DNA of 64,000 nucleotides from contig NZ_JAHVJR010000001.1 in the NCBI RefSeq assembly GCF_019801175.1, positions 3,038,001 to 3,102,000 on the forward strand. Reading direction: 5' to 3'. The position numbers and the translations under genes were made by a program. The first letter of the stretch is position 1. Each line of letters opens with the position of its first letter. This DNA comes from Vannielia litorea. Lineage in GTDB: Bacteria > Pseudomonadota > Alphaproteobacteria > Rhodobacterales > Rhodobacteraceae. Of the stretch, positions 16,084-24,286 are shown one piece after another. The notes beneath the pieces were generated by a model. The model worked only from the letters and a program-made list of their open reading frames with translations, was not told the DNA's origin and made no database searches.

Positions 16084-16320
16084 ATGAGCGCCATTTTCGT
16101 CCAGATCCGCTGCACCCCCGGCACCACCTACGAGGTGGCCAAGGCGCTGGTGCTGGAGGAGATTCACTCCGAGCTTTACTCGACCTCCGGCGAATGGGAC
16201 CTGCTGATGAAGCTCTACCCGCCCGAGGGCGTGGATATCGGCCAGTTCATCAGCGAGAACGTCTCGAAGGTGAAGGGCGTGGAGCGCACGCTGACGACGC
16301 TTACGTTCAAGGCGTTCTAG
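16084..16320 (+). CDS. Stand-alone Lrp/AsnC ligand-binding domain protein
   Basis: A 78-residue protein consisting only of the alpha-beta ligand-binding (RAM) domain of Lrp/AsnC regulators: IFVQIRCTPGTTYEVAKALV, the STSGEWDLLMKLY core and the final VERTLTTLTFKAF strand. The DNA-binding helix-turn-helix is missing, and there is no room for it upstream. Such minimal proteins form ring-like oligomers that bind amino acids. It starts 33 bp after pxpA with GGAGG before the ATG, so it is likely in the pxp operon and may sense its amino-acid product. Function inferred. Confidence 0.85.
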   Translation: MSAIFVQIRCTPGTTYEVAKALVLEEIHSELYSTSGEWDLLMKLYPPEGVDIGQFISENVSKVKGVERTLTTLTFKAF

Positions 16321-16343
16321 GGCGAACACGCCGCGACGCTCGT

Positions 16344-16361
16344 GTCGGGACAAGTTCCGAC
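16344..16361. terminator. Hairpin between convergent Lrp-domain gene and livF
   Basis: GTCGGGA-CAAG-TTCCGAC forms a 7-bp stem (one G-U pair) with a four-base loop in the 41-bp gap between convergent genes. No long U-tract. Bidirectional termination is inferred. Confidence 0.45.
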
Positions 16362-17063
16362 TTACAGCCCCAAATACCGCTCCCGCGCCGCCTCATCCGC
16401 CTCAAGCTCCGCCGATGTGCCCTGCCAGACGGTCTCGCCGCGCTGGATAACCACGTGGCGGTCGGCGAGGCGCATCAGGTCGTGCAGGTTCTTGTCGACC
16501 ACGAGGATCGACAGGCCGGTGTCGCGGATCTGCGCGAGCGCCTCCCAGATCTTGGCCCGAACCAACGGGGCCAGCCCCTCTGTCGCCTCATCGAGGATCA
16601 GCAGGCGCGGGTTGGTCATCAGGGCGCGGCCGATGGCGAGCATCTGCTGCTCGCCGCCTGACAGCAGATTGCCCATCGAAGACTTGCGCTCGGCCAGTTC
16701 GGGGAAGAGCGCATAGACGCGCTCTTCGGTCCACGGATCGGGCTGGCCAAGGTGGTTGGAGGCGGTGGCAACGAGATTCTCGCGCGCCGTCAGGTTGGGG
16801 AAGATCTGGCGGCCCTCCGGCACCAGCCCGAGGCCGAGGTTGGCGATGCAGTGCGAGGCCATGCCGGCGATTTCGCTGGTCTCCAGCCGCACCCGCCCGC
16901 CGGTGGGCTTCACGATGCCCATGATGGAGTGGATCGTCGTCGTCTTGCCCATGCCGTTGCGTCCGAGCAGGGTGACGACCTCGCCCGGTTTCACCTGCAG
17001 CGACACCCGAAAGAGCGCCTGACTTGGCCCGTAATGGGCCTGAAGGTTCTCGACCGTCAGCAT
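16362..17063 (-). CDS. livF: Liv-type ABC transporter ATP-binding protein LivF (importer 1)
   Basis: A 233-residue ATPase of a branched-chain-amino-acid-type importer. Walker A GRNGMGKTT at 34-42, signature LSGGEQQMLAIGRAL and Walker B RLLILDEATEGL are all present. It follows livG with a 1-bp TGATG overlap. In this cluster the importer lies next to aryl-CoA genes and behind a BoxR-type motif, so an aromatic acid such as benzoate is a likely substrate rather than leucine. Confidence 0.9.
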   Translation of the reverse strand: MLTVENLQAHYGPSQALFRVSLQVKPGEVVTLLGRNGMGKTTTIHSIMGIVKPTGGRVRLETSEIAGMASHCIANLGLGLVPEGRQIFPNLTARENLVATASNHLGQPDPWTEERVYALFPELAERKSSMGNLLSGGEQQMLAIGRALMTNPRLLILDEATEGLAPLVRAKIWEALAQIRDTGLSILVVDKNLHDLMRLADRHVVIQRGETVWQGTSAELEADEAARERYLGL

Positions 17064-17806
17064 CAGGCCTCCTCCCCCAGATAGGCCGCCTCGACCTCCT
17101 TGTTGGCGCGGATCGACGCCGGGTCGCCGGTGGCGATGATGTGGCCGTAGACCAGCACCGAAATCCTGTCGGCGAGGGCGAAGACGGCATCCATGTCATG
17201 CTCGATGAGAACGATGGTGTGCTGGCCTTTCAGCTCGGTGAGCAGAGCCACCATGCGGGCGGACTCCTCCGGCCCCAGCCCGGCCATAGGCTCGTCGAGC
17301 AGCATCAGCTCGGCGCGGCTGGCGAGCGCGATGGCGATCTCCATGTGCCGGTGCTCGCCATGGGAGAGCGCGCGGGTTTCCATCTCTGCCTTCTCGGCGA
17401 GGCCGACCCGCTCCAGTAGGGCCATCGCCCGGTCGCGGATCGCCGGGATGCCCGCGGCGGCGCGGATGAAACGGTAGGACGAGCCCTCGCGGGCCTGCAC
17501 GGCCAGCGCGATATTCTCCAGCACCGTCATGTCGGGGATGAGCGAGGTGATCTGAAAGCTGCGGGTGATCCCGAGGCGGGCGCGCTTGTACGGGGCGAGG
17601 GCGGTGATGTCTCGCCCCTTGAAGTGGATCGTGCCGGCATCGGGCATCTGAGTGCCGCAGAGCTGGGTGATGAGCGTGGTCTTGCCCGCGCCATTGGGGC
17701 CGATGATGGCGTGGAGTTCGCCCTGCTCGACGCTGAGCGTGAGGTCATCGGTGGCGCGGATGCCTCCGAAGCTCTTCATCAGGCCCTTGGTTTCCAGAAT
17801 GCTCAT
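17063..17806 (-). CDS. livG: Liv-type ABC transporter ATP-binding protein LivG (importer 1)
   Basis: A 247-residue ATPase partner of LivF. Walker A GPNGAGKTT at 36-44; the LivG-typical KRARLGITRSFQI block; the signature motif is divergent (ALSHGEHRHMEIAIAL in place of LSGGQ); Walker B LMLLDEPMAGLGPEE follows. Overlaps livM by 4 bp upstream and livF by 1 bp downstream, consistent with one operon. Confidence 0.9.
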   Translation of the reverse strand: MSILETKGLMKSFGGIRATDDLTLSVEQGELHAIIGPNGAGKTTLITQLCGTQMPDAGTIHFKGRDITALAPYKRARLGITRSFQITSLIPDMTVLENIALAVQAREGSSYRFIRAAAGIPAIRDRAMALLERVGLAEKAEMETRALSHGEHRHMEIAIALASRAELMLLDEPMAGLGPEESARMVALLTELKGQHTIVLIEHDMDAVFALADRISVLVYGHIIATGDPASIRANKEVEAAYLGEEA

Positions 17807-18762
17807 TTGCGCCCCCGGAAGAAGCCCATCAGACCGCCACGGGTGAAGAGCACCACGGCGATCAGCAGCAGCCCGAAGGGGAGGTGCCAGTAGATGGTGA
17901 AGTGCGAGAGCACCTCCTCCAGAATGATGAAGGCCGCCGCCCCCAGAACCGGGCCGCCAGTGGTGGAGGCGCCGCCGAGAATGACCATGAACATCAGCTC
18001 ACCCGAGCGCGTCCAATCCATCATCTCGGGGGAGATGAAGGTGGTGAAATTGCCCAGAAGCGCGCCGGCATAGCCCGCCATCGCGCCGGAGATCACATAG
18101 GCGGTGAGGCGGTAGGCGTAGGGGTTGAGGCCCATCATCTGGACGCGCTCGGCGTTGCCCTTGGCCCCGCGCAGCACCATGCCAAAGCGGCTCCGCGTGA
18201 TCATGCGCACGATCAGCATGGCCACGACGAGCGACACATAGGCGAGCGCGAAGAGCTGAATAGGGTCGTCGAGGTTGAGGCCGGGCAACTCCGAGCGGGT
18301 GTCGATCACCAGCCCGTCGTCGCCGCCGTATTCCTCGATCGAGACGATCGCGTAATAGACCATCTGAGCGAAGGCCATGGTGATCATGATGAAATACACG
18401 CCCTTGGTCCGCAGGCAGATTGCGCCGGTGATAAGGGCGAAGAGTGCGCAGACCACCATCGCGAGTGGGATCTGCACGAGGCCGGAGGTGGTCGCCAGCC
18501 CAAGGCTTTCGAGCCCGCCGTAGAGCCAGTGATAGGCCGGGATGCCGACCGCGTAGGCGCCGAGGCCGACGTAGGCGGCGTGGCCGAAGGAGACGAGGCC
18601 GCCGTAGCCGAGGATCAGGTTGAGGCTGACCGCCGCGATGGCGAGGATCGTGAGCCGGGTGGCGAGATCGAGCCAGAAGGCGTTGCCGGTGTAGAAGAAC
18701 AGCGGCGGCAGCACGGCGAGCAGGGCCATGAGCGCGAGGGTGGCGATCGTGCGGGCGCTCAT
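17803..18762 (-). CDS. livM: Liv-type ABC transporter permease LivM (importer 1)
   Basis: A 319-residue polytopic membrane permease. It shows the LivM-family blocks LNLILGYGGLVSFGHAAYVGLGAYAVG, RTKGVYFIMITMAFAQM and the coupling helix region GMVLRGAKGNAERVQMMGLN. ATG 18762 is chosen because the in-frame extension upstream runs through a palindromic intergenic element and encodes an implausible Cys/Arg-rich leader. Unlike its neighbours it is separated from livH by 163 bp. Confidence 0.9.
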   Translation of the reverse strand: MSARTIATLALMALLAVLPPLFFYTGNAFWLDLATRLTILAIAAVSLNLILGYGGLVSFGHAAYVGLGAYAVGIPAYHWLYGGLESLGLATTSGLVQIPLAMVVCALFALITGAICLRTKGVYFIMITMAFAQMVYYAIVSIEEYGGDDGLVIDTRSELPGLNLDDPIQLFALAYVSLVVAMLIVRMITRSRFGMVLRGAKGNAERVQMMGLNPYAYRLTAYVISGAMAGYAGALLGNFTTFISPEMMDWTRSGELMFMVILGGASTTGGPVLGAAAFIILEEVLSHFTIYWHLPFGLLLIAVVLFTRGGLMGFFRGRK

Positions 18763-18796
18763 GGCTGGACCTCCGCCCGGGGCGGGCGCCCGGTAT

Positions 18797-18885
18797 GGAT
18801 ATTTGCAGCAAGAAAATGCAAAGGGCGTTGCACGCGGGCAGGAACAATTTGAATCAAATTTCGCATTTTCTTGCGACAAATATCC
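18797..18885. repeat. Nested inverted repeat in livH-livM gap
   Basis: Two 23-bp arms (18797-18819 and 18863-18885) are inverted copies matching at 21 of 23 positions; the left arm begins GGATATTTGCAGCAAG. In the 43-bp loop lies a second palindrome, AATTTGA-A-TCAAATT (18846-18860). It can form a two-tier stem-loop within the liv transcript. The GGATATTTGCAG core recurs at 25104. It looks like a dispersed intergenic element acting as an attenuator or RNA stabiliser between livH and livM; role inferred. Confidence 0.7.
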
Positions 18886-18925
18886 CCGCCGGAGGCCTGA
18901 AATCTCTTCTGGTGCATCATCCGCC

Positions 18926-19849
18926 TCACCGCACCTTCGGCGGGAACAGGCCCTGCGGGCGGAGTGCCAGCACACAGGCCATGATGATGTAGATGAGCAT
19001 GGCAGAGATCGCGGGGGCCGAGTTTTCGGCGGCGTCGGGGCTCATCACCAGCTTGAAGATGTCATCGAGGAAACTGCGGCCTAGCGTGTCGATCAGCCCG
19101 ATCAGCAGAGCGGCGATGAAGGCGCCTTTCATCGAGCCGATGCCGCCGACGATGATGACGACGAAGGCGGTGATGATGACCTGGTTGCCCATGCCGATCG
19201 AGGCCTCGGTGATCGGCGCAATCAGCATGCCCGCCAGCCCCGCTAGGGCCGCACCGAGGGCGAAGACGAGGCCGAAGAGCAGCTCGATGTTGATGCCGAG
19301 CGCGCCGACCATCACCCGGTTGGAGGCCCCGGCGCGGATCAGCATGCCGAGCCGGGTGTGGACCACCATCCAGTAGAGGCCGCCCGCCGCAGCCAGCCCG
19401 GCTGCGATGATGACGAGGCGGTAGGTGGGGATGACGAGGGTTTCCGATAGCTCGATCTGGCCGCGAAACGCCTCGGGCAGCGGCACGGCGATGCCCTCCG
19501 GCCCCCAGATCAGGTGGGCGGCGGTATCGAGCACGAGGATCAGCCCGAAGGTGGCGAGCACATGGTCGAGGTGGTCGCGGGCGTAAAGGGGCCGGGCAAC
19601 GAAGCGTTCGGCGCCCCAGCCGAGTAGCGCGGTGATCGGGAGGGCGATCAGCACGGCGAGGAAAAAGTTGCCCACCGCGTAGGTCAGCGAGGCGCAGATG
19701 AAGGCGCCGAGCATGTAGAGCGAGGCGTGGGCGAGGTTCACGAAGTCGAGGATGCCGAAGACAAGCGTCAGCCCGGAGGCGACGAGGAACAGCAGCAGCC
19801 CGAGTTGGAGCCCGTTCAGCGTTTGGATGAAAAGGAGGGAGGTGTCCAC
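18926..19849 (-). CDS. livH: Liv-type ABC transporter permease LivH (importer 1)
   Basis: A 307-residue membrane permease with the LivH signature NGLQLGLLLFLVASGLTLVFGILDFVNLAHAS at the N-terminus and the coupling loop TRLGMLIRAGASNRVMVGALGIN. Multiple hydrophobic segments are spread over its whole length. It follows the binding-protein gene by about 58 bp. Partner of LivM. Confidence 0.9.
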   Translation of the reverse strand: MDTSLLFIQTLNGLQLGLLLFLVASGLTLVFGILDFVNLAHASLYMLGAFICASLTYAVGNFFLAVLIALPITALLGWGAERFVARPLYARDHLDHVLATFGLILVLDTAAHLIWGPEGIAVPLPEAFRGQIELSETLVIPTYRLVIIAAGLAAAGGLYWMVVHTRLGMLIRAGASNRVMVGALGINIELLFGLVFALGAALAGLAGMLIAPITEASIGMGNQVIITAFVVIIVGGIGSMKGAFIAALLIGLIDTLGRSFLDDIFKLVMSPDAAENSAPAISAMLIYIIMACVLALRPQGLFPPKVR

Positions 19850-19907
19850 GGAGGGCCTTCGCGCGTAGGGGCGGGCAAGGTCTCCCCTGCCCGCCCGGAG
19901 TGTCAGA

Positions 19908-21089
19908 TCAGTTCATCGAGCATTCGGCAGCGAAGCTGTCGACGTGGTCGGTGTAGACGGTGTCGACCACCTTCGTCGTCCAGTTGCCATCGGCGTCTTC
20001 GACCACCTCGCGGAGGTAGAAGTTTTGCACCGGCATGTTGTTGGTGCCGAACTTGAAGTTGCCACGCACGCTCTCGAAGTCAGCGGCCTTCACGGCGGCG
20101 CGCAGGGCGTCGCGGTCTTCCAGGTTGCCATCCACGGCTGCCACGGCGGAGGCAATCAGCATGATCGCGTCATAGCTCTGGGCGGCGTAGAAGCTCGGGT
20201 AGGTGCCGAACTTTTCCTTGAAGTCGCCCACGAACTTCTGGTTCGCGGCGTTGTCGAGCGAGGGGTCCCACTCCTGCGTGATCTTGGAGCCCAGCGCATC
20301 GGTGAAGCCCGCCTGCTGGAGCTTGGGCAGCGAGATGCCGTCGATGGTGAAGACCGAGTAGAGCGGCAGCGTGTCTTTCAGGCCGGCCTGCTGGTACTGC
20401 TTCACGAAAGCACCGGCCGCTGCGCCGGGGTAGAAGACGAAGAGGCCATCGGCGCCCGAGGCCTTGGCCTTGGCCAGTTCGGCGGAGAAGTCTAGCTGTG
20501 CGTCGGCGCCCCATTTTGTGAGGTCCTTGCCGACGATCTCGCCGGTGAAGGTGCGCTCCACGCCTGCCGTCATGTCTTTGCCGGCGGCGTAGTTGGGAGC
20601 CATCAGGTAGAGCGATTTCACGCCCGCCTTGTTCAGCACCTCACCCATCGCCATCGGGGTCTGGTCATTCTGCCAGGAGGTCGAGAAGTAGTTCTTGTCG
20701 CAGAGCTTGCCGGCCATCTGGCTGGGGCCCGCGTTGGCGGAGATCAGGATCTTGTCGGCATCGACCACCGATTTGCGCGAAGCGAGCAGCACGTGGGACC
20801 AGATGTAGCCAGCCACGAAATCGACGTTGTCCTGCTTCACCAGCTTGTCGGTGGCCTGCTTGCCGGCCTCAGGGGCGAATTGGTCGTCGCCGAAGATCAC
20901 CTCGATGTCGAGCGGGCCGGCCTTGCCGCCGAGGTGCTCGACCGCGAGATTGACCGCGTTCTCCATGTCCTTGCCAATGACGGCGGCGGGGGTGGTCAGC
21001 GTGGTGACGAAGCCGATTTTCACGCTTTCGGCGTAGGCGGCTGTGGCGGTCAGGCTGGCCGCGAGGGCCGCCGTGAGTAGCTTGTTCAT
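19908..21089 (-). CDS. Liv-type ABC transporter substrate-binding protein, probable aromatic-acid binder
   Basis: A 393-residue type-I periplasmic binding protein. Signal peptide residues 1-19 (MNKLLTAALAASLTATAAYA region), then ESVKIGFVTTLTTPAAVIGK; the core blocks FGDDQFAPEAGKQATDKLV and NDQTPMAMGE follow. ATG 21089 has GGGAGGAAC upstream; the longer frame is not needed. A TGCA-type operator motif lies 53 bp upstream, between this gene and the aryl-CoA ligase, suggesting BoxR control of the importer and an aromatic ligand. Exact ligand unknown. Confidence 0.86.
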   Translation of the reverse strand: MNKLLTAALAASLTATAAYAESVKIGFVTTLTTPAAVIGKDMENAVNLAVEHLGGKAGPLDIEVIFGDDQFAPEAGKQATDKLVKQDNVDFVAGYIWSHVLLASRKSVVDADKILISANAGPSQMAGKLCDKNYFSTSWQNDQTPMAMGEVLNKAGVKSLYLMAPNYAAGKDMTAGVERTFTGEIVGKDLTKWGADAQLDFSAELAKAKASGADGLFVFYPGAAAGAFVKQYQQAGLKDTLPLYSVFTIDGISLPKLQQAGFTDALGSKITQEWDPSLDNAANQKFVGDFKEKFGTYPSFYAAQSYDAIMLIASAVAAVDGNLEDRDALRAAVKAADFESVRGNFKFGTNNMPVQNFYLREVVEDADGNWTTKVVDTVYTDHVDSFAAECSMN

Positions 21090-21141
21090 GTTGTTCCTCC
21101 CGTTGTGCGCCTCCTTTGAGCGGCGGTCGCAGTAAGATTTG

Positions 21142-21155
21142 TGCACTATACTGCC
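21142..21155. promoter_or_regulatory. Proposed BoxR operator upstream of importer 1
   Basis: TGCA-CTATAC-TGCC, one perfect and one near-perfect half-site at 10-bp period, in the 69-bp gap between the ligase stop and the binding-protein start. Its CTATA centre matches the sites upstream of boxR and the benzoate-CoA ligase. Confidence 0.55.
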
Positions 21156-21158
21156 GTT

Positions 21159-22679
21159 TTAGGCAATATTATTCTCATTCCCTTGCAGCAGTGATTTGAC
21201 AGCCTGCCGGTCGATTTTTCCAGTGCCCGTTTTCGGCAGGTCGGTCACGAAGTGGATGCGGCGCGGATACTTGTGGGGCATCAGCATGGCTTTGACGTGA
21301 TCTTGGAGCATCTTGACGGCACCCTCGTCGGCGGGGCCGGTGCGGAGCGAGACCAGGGCGGAGAGGGTGGTGCGGCGGTCGGGCAGTTCATGGGCAAGCA
21401 CAGCGCTCTCGTGCACTTCGGGGTGTTCGTTCAGCGCGCGCTCCACCTCCAGCGGCCAGACCCATTGGCCGGAGACCTTCACCAGATCATCGGCACGGCC
21501 CTGGAAGTAGTAGAAGCCCTCGCGCTCCTCGAAACGGTCGCCGGTGTTGATCCAGTCGCCCTGCATGGTCTCGGCGGTCTTGTCGGGGCGGTTCCAGTAG
21601 AGCGGCGCGGAGGAATGGCCGCGCACGAACATCACCCCGCCCTCGCGGAGCTCGATCTCGTAGCCCGGCACGCGCTTGCCCGCCGCGCCGTGGCGCATGT
21701 CGTTGGCCGTGTTCGAGAGGTAAACGTGCAGCATCTCTGTGCTGCCGAGTCCCTCGATGGGTGAAAGGCCGGTGAGGGACTTCCAGCGGGAGGCGACATC
21801 CTCGGAGAGGATCTCGGCGGCAGACATGCATTGGCGCAGGCTGGAGAGGTCGCGGCTCTCGACACCGGGCGTGTTGGTGAGCGCGGTGTAGAGCGTGGGC
21901 AGGCCGTAGAAGACGGTGGGCTTGTGGGCTTCGATCATATCGAGCACGGCAACGGGTTTGGGGGCATCGGGCATCAGGAGGGTGCAGGCGCCGGCCGCAA
22001 AGGGGAAGGTGAAGCTGTTGCCGAAGCCATAGGCGAAATAGGCCTTGGGGACGGAAAAACAGATGTCATCGGCCCGGATCTTCAGCACATGGGCGGCGAA
22101 GCTCTGCTGACTGTAGGCCATGTCGTGATGCAGGTGGACGATGCCTTTGGGGCGGCCGGTAGAGCCGGAGGAATACATCCAGAACGCCATGTCATCCGGG
22201 CCGGTCGGTGCGGCCTCAAGCGTGGTGGGCTGGCAGGAGATGTAGGCGGCGTGGTCGGTGACGAGGCGGGTATCTGCGGGGAAGCGCTCCGCATAGTGCG
22301 GCTCGGTCACGGCAAGGGGCGCGGCGCTGTCGGAGAGGTAATAGGCCAGCAGATCGGGCGGGGTTTGGGTGTTGAGCAGCACCGGCACGAAGCCCGCGCG
22401 GGTGGCGCCGAAGAAGGCGGCGGGGAAGCTGGGCGTGTCATCAAGGAATAGCGCGATGCGGTCGCCGGGGGCGAGGCCCTGAGCGGTGAAGGCGTTGCCC
22501 CATTGGGCCGCCTGCGCGATGAGTTCGGCGTAGGTGAGGTCGCCCGCAGGGCCGGTGAGGGCGCGGGCGCCGGGGTTGCGGGCGAGGTTCTGCCAGAGAA
22601 TCTCGGCGCAGTTGGGGTGCGCGGATTTGTCGAAGCCGATCTCCTGCGCGCCGGGCGGGTTTTCAACCGGGTCGATCAT
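21159..22679 (-). CDS. Second aryl-CoA ligase, benzoate-CoA ligase family
   Basis: A 506-residue ANL-superfamily ligase paralogous to the first benzoate-CoA ligase. P-loop YSSGSTGRPKG at 169-179, LGSTEMLHVYLSN, hinge TGDRFEEREGFYYFQGRADD and the C-terminal PKTGTGKIDR are conserved. Its ATG overlaps the stop of the FAD monooxygenase gene (ATGA), so the two act in one pathway: activation of an aromatic acid, then ring hydroxylation of the CoA ester. Likely substrates are hydroxy- or amino-benzoates (salicylate, anthranilate type); benzoate itself is possible. Confidence 0.88.
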   Translation of the reverse strand: MIDPVENPPGAQEIGFDKSAHPNCAEILWQNLARNPGARALTGPAGDLTYAELIAQAAQWGNAFTAQGLAPGDRIALFLDDTPSFPAAFFGATRAGFVPVLLNTQTPPDLLAYYLSDSAAPLAVTEPHYAERFPADTRLVTDHAAYISCQPTTLEAAPTGPDDMAFWMYSSGSTGRPKGIVHLHHDMAYSQQSFAAHVLKIRADDICFSVPKAYFAYGFGNSFTFPFAAGACTLLMPDAPKPVAVLDMIEAHKPTVFYGLPTLYTALTNTPGVESRDLSSLRQCMSAAEILSEDVASRWKSLTGLSPIEGLGSTEMLHVYLSNTANDMRHGAAGKRVPGYEIELREGGVMFVRGHSSAPLYWNRPDKTAETMQGDWINTGDRFEEREGFYYFQGRADDLVKVSGQWVWPLEVERALNEHPEVHESAVLAHELPDRRTTLSALVSLRTGPADEGAVKMLQDHVKAMLMPHKYPRRIHFVTDLPKTGTGKIDRQAVKSLLQGNENNIA

Positions 22680-23794
22680 TTGGCTGCCTCGTATTCGGCC
22701 ATGAAGGCGGGCGAGAGGGCGCGGAGCTTCTCACGCGGCACGCGGCCGGAGCGGGTGATGTAAGACATGGCGAAGTCGAGTGGGGACTGCTCGATGTGAG
22801 TCGAGAAGGACTCGTACCACTGGGCGGATGTATTTGCGCCGGTGACGATCTTGCGGGCGATCGGGGGCCGGGTGGCCTGATAGCTGGCGAGGCCGTCAGT
22901 GACCGTGGTTGCTGCCTTTAGGGCGGCGATAAGGGCGATGGAATCCTCCATCGCGAGCCGGGTGCCGGAGCCGATGGAGAAATGCGCGGTATGAACGGCA
23001 TCGCCGATGAGCGCGGTGTTGCCTCTGGTCCAGGTCTCGCACCAGAGCTTGGGGAATTGCCGCCAGATCGAGCGGTTGGTGAGCAGCGGGACGCCTTCGA
23101 GCACATCGGCGAAGAGCTCGGCGCAATAGGCGGCGCTTTCGGTCTCGTCCATTTCTGCCAGCCCGTGAGCGGCAAAGGCCTCTTCCTCCAGCTCGACGAT
23201 GAAGGTGCTCATGTTTGGTGCGTAGCGGTAGTGATGTGCGTTCAGCGCGCCCTTGGGGTGGCGGATAAAGGTTTGGGTGAGCGTGTCGAAGGGGCGGGGT
23301 GTGCCGAACCATGCGAAGCGGTTGGACATATGGGTGAGGCTGGGCACGTTGGCCTCCGTCCGGGTGCGGGAGTTGAGGCCGTCGGCGCCGATGATGAGGT
23401 CGGCCTGCAGGCTGGAAGGGTCCACCTCTGCGCCGAAATGCAGATCCACCCCCACTTCTTCGGCGCGGGCGGCGAGGATCGTTAGCAACTCCAGCCGCCC
23501 GATGGCAGCAAAGCCGATGCCGTCGAGGGTGACGGGGCCGTCGGGGTGGTTGAGCACCATGTTCTGCCAGCGCTCCATGCGGGGCGTGATCAGGGCGTGG
23601 GTCTCCGGCTCGTCAGCCTCCAGAAAGTCCAGCGCCTGGGTCGAGAAGACCACGCCGAAGCCCCATGTGACCCCGCGCGGCGCGGCCTCATGCACTGTGA
23701 CGCGGGCCGAGGGGAAGGCGCGGCGGGCGAGGATGGCGGAGAGCAGCCCGCCGGGGCCGCCGCCAATGATGTCGATGGTAGAAATCTCTGCCAT
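22676..23794 (-). CDS. FAD-dependent aryl-CoA hydroxylase-like monooxygenase
   Basis: A 372-residue flavoprotein monooxygenase. The FAD dinucleotide-binding motif GGGPGG is at 11-16, the block GVTWGFGVVFSTQALDFLE follows, FAAIGRLELLTILAARAEE is mid-protein, and the second FAD motif ALIGDAVHTAHFSIGSG is near residue 280. These match the N-terminal half of salicylyl-CoA 5-hydroxylase and 2-aminobenzoyl-CoA monooxygenase, which are about twice as long; here the C-terminal oxidoreductase half is absent. ATG 23794 follows GGGGAGGGCGG. Coupling to an aryl-CoA ligase and a divergent thioesterase supports action on an aryl-CoA. Position of hydroxylation unknown. Confidence 0.8.
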   Translation of the reverse strand: MAEISTIDIIGGGPGGLLSAILARRAFPSARVTVHEAAPRGVTWGFGVVFSTQALDFLEADEPETHALITPRMERWQNMVLNHPDGPVTLDGIGFAAIGRLELLTILAARAEEVGVDLHFGAEVDPSSLQADLIIGADGLNSRTRTEANVPSLTHMSNRFAWFGTPRPFDTLTQTFIRHPKGALNAHHYRYAPNMSTFIVELEEEAFAAHGLAEMDETESAAYCAELFADVLEGVPLLTNRSIWRQFPKLWCETWTRGNTALIGDAVHTAHFSIGSGTRLAMEDSIALIAALKAATTVTDGLASYQATRPPIARKIVTGANTSAQWYESFSTHIEQSPLDFAMSYITRSGRVPREKLRALSPAFMAEYEAAK

Positions 23795-23850
23795 TCCGCC
23801 CTCCCCTGCGGTTTGGTCTTGTGTCAGGGTAAGGCTAGGCGCTAATTCCA

Positions 23851-23862
23851 TATTGCGCAATA
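23851..23862. promoter_or_regulatory. Perfect 12-bp palindrome in divergent promoter
   Basis: TATTGCGCAATA lies between the divergent FAD-monooxygenase and thioesterase starts, 20 bp from the latter. An IclR gene is the last gene of the plus-strand pair, so it is the likely binder. Inferred. Confidence 0.5.
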
Positions 23863-23881
23863 GCTTTTACGGAGCGGAAAT

Positions 23882-24286
23882 TTGGGCCTGTTCACCCTCG
23901 ATGTCGACATCAGCTTCGGTCACTGCGACGCGGCCGGAATTGTCTATTATCCCAACTACTTCCGCTGGATGGACCGGTGCTTTCACAGCTTCCTCAAGGC
24001 GCGGCACGGCGGCCATGCGGCGCTCTGCCGGCGGCTCGGAGCGCGGGGGCTGGGCCTGATCTCGGCCGATGCGCGATTCCGCTCGCCGGGGCTGGATGGA
24101 GACGTGCTGCGGCTGGAGATGGTGCTCGGCGAATGGGGCCGGACGAGCCTGCGGGTGGACTATCGTGGCAGCGTGGGAGAGCGGCTGGTGATCGAGGGCG
24201 AGGAGGTGCGCGGCGTGTTCGTTGAGGCGGACGGGCGGATCAGGGCGGGCGATGTGGCGCCGCTTCGGGAGGTGATTGGTGGCTGA
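23882..24286 (+). CDS. Acyl-CoA thioesterase, 4-hydroxybenzoyl-CoA thioesterase family
   Basis: A 134-residue hotdog thioesterase with the canonical 4HBT motif FGHCDAAGIVYYPNYFRWMD; the catalytic aspartate is D16. The start is a TTG at 23882, supported by GGAGCGG just upstream and because the next methionine would delete the active site. It would hydrolyse the hydroxylated aryl-CoA made by the divergent monooxygenase, for example releasing gentisate-type products. It overlaps the following IclR gene by 8 bp. Family assignment firm, substrate inferred. Confidence 0.86.
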   Translation: MGLFTLDVDISFGHCDAAGIVYYPNYFRWMDRCFHSFLKARHGGHAALCRRLGARGLGLISADARFRSPGLDGDVLRLEMVLGEWGRTSLRVDYRGSVGERLVIEGEEVRGVFVEADGRIRAGDVAPLREVIGG

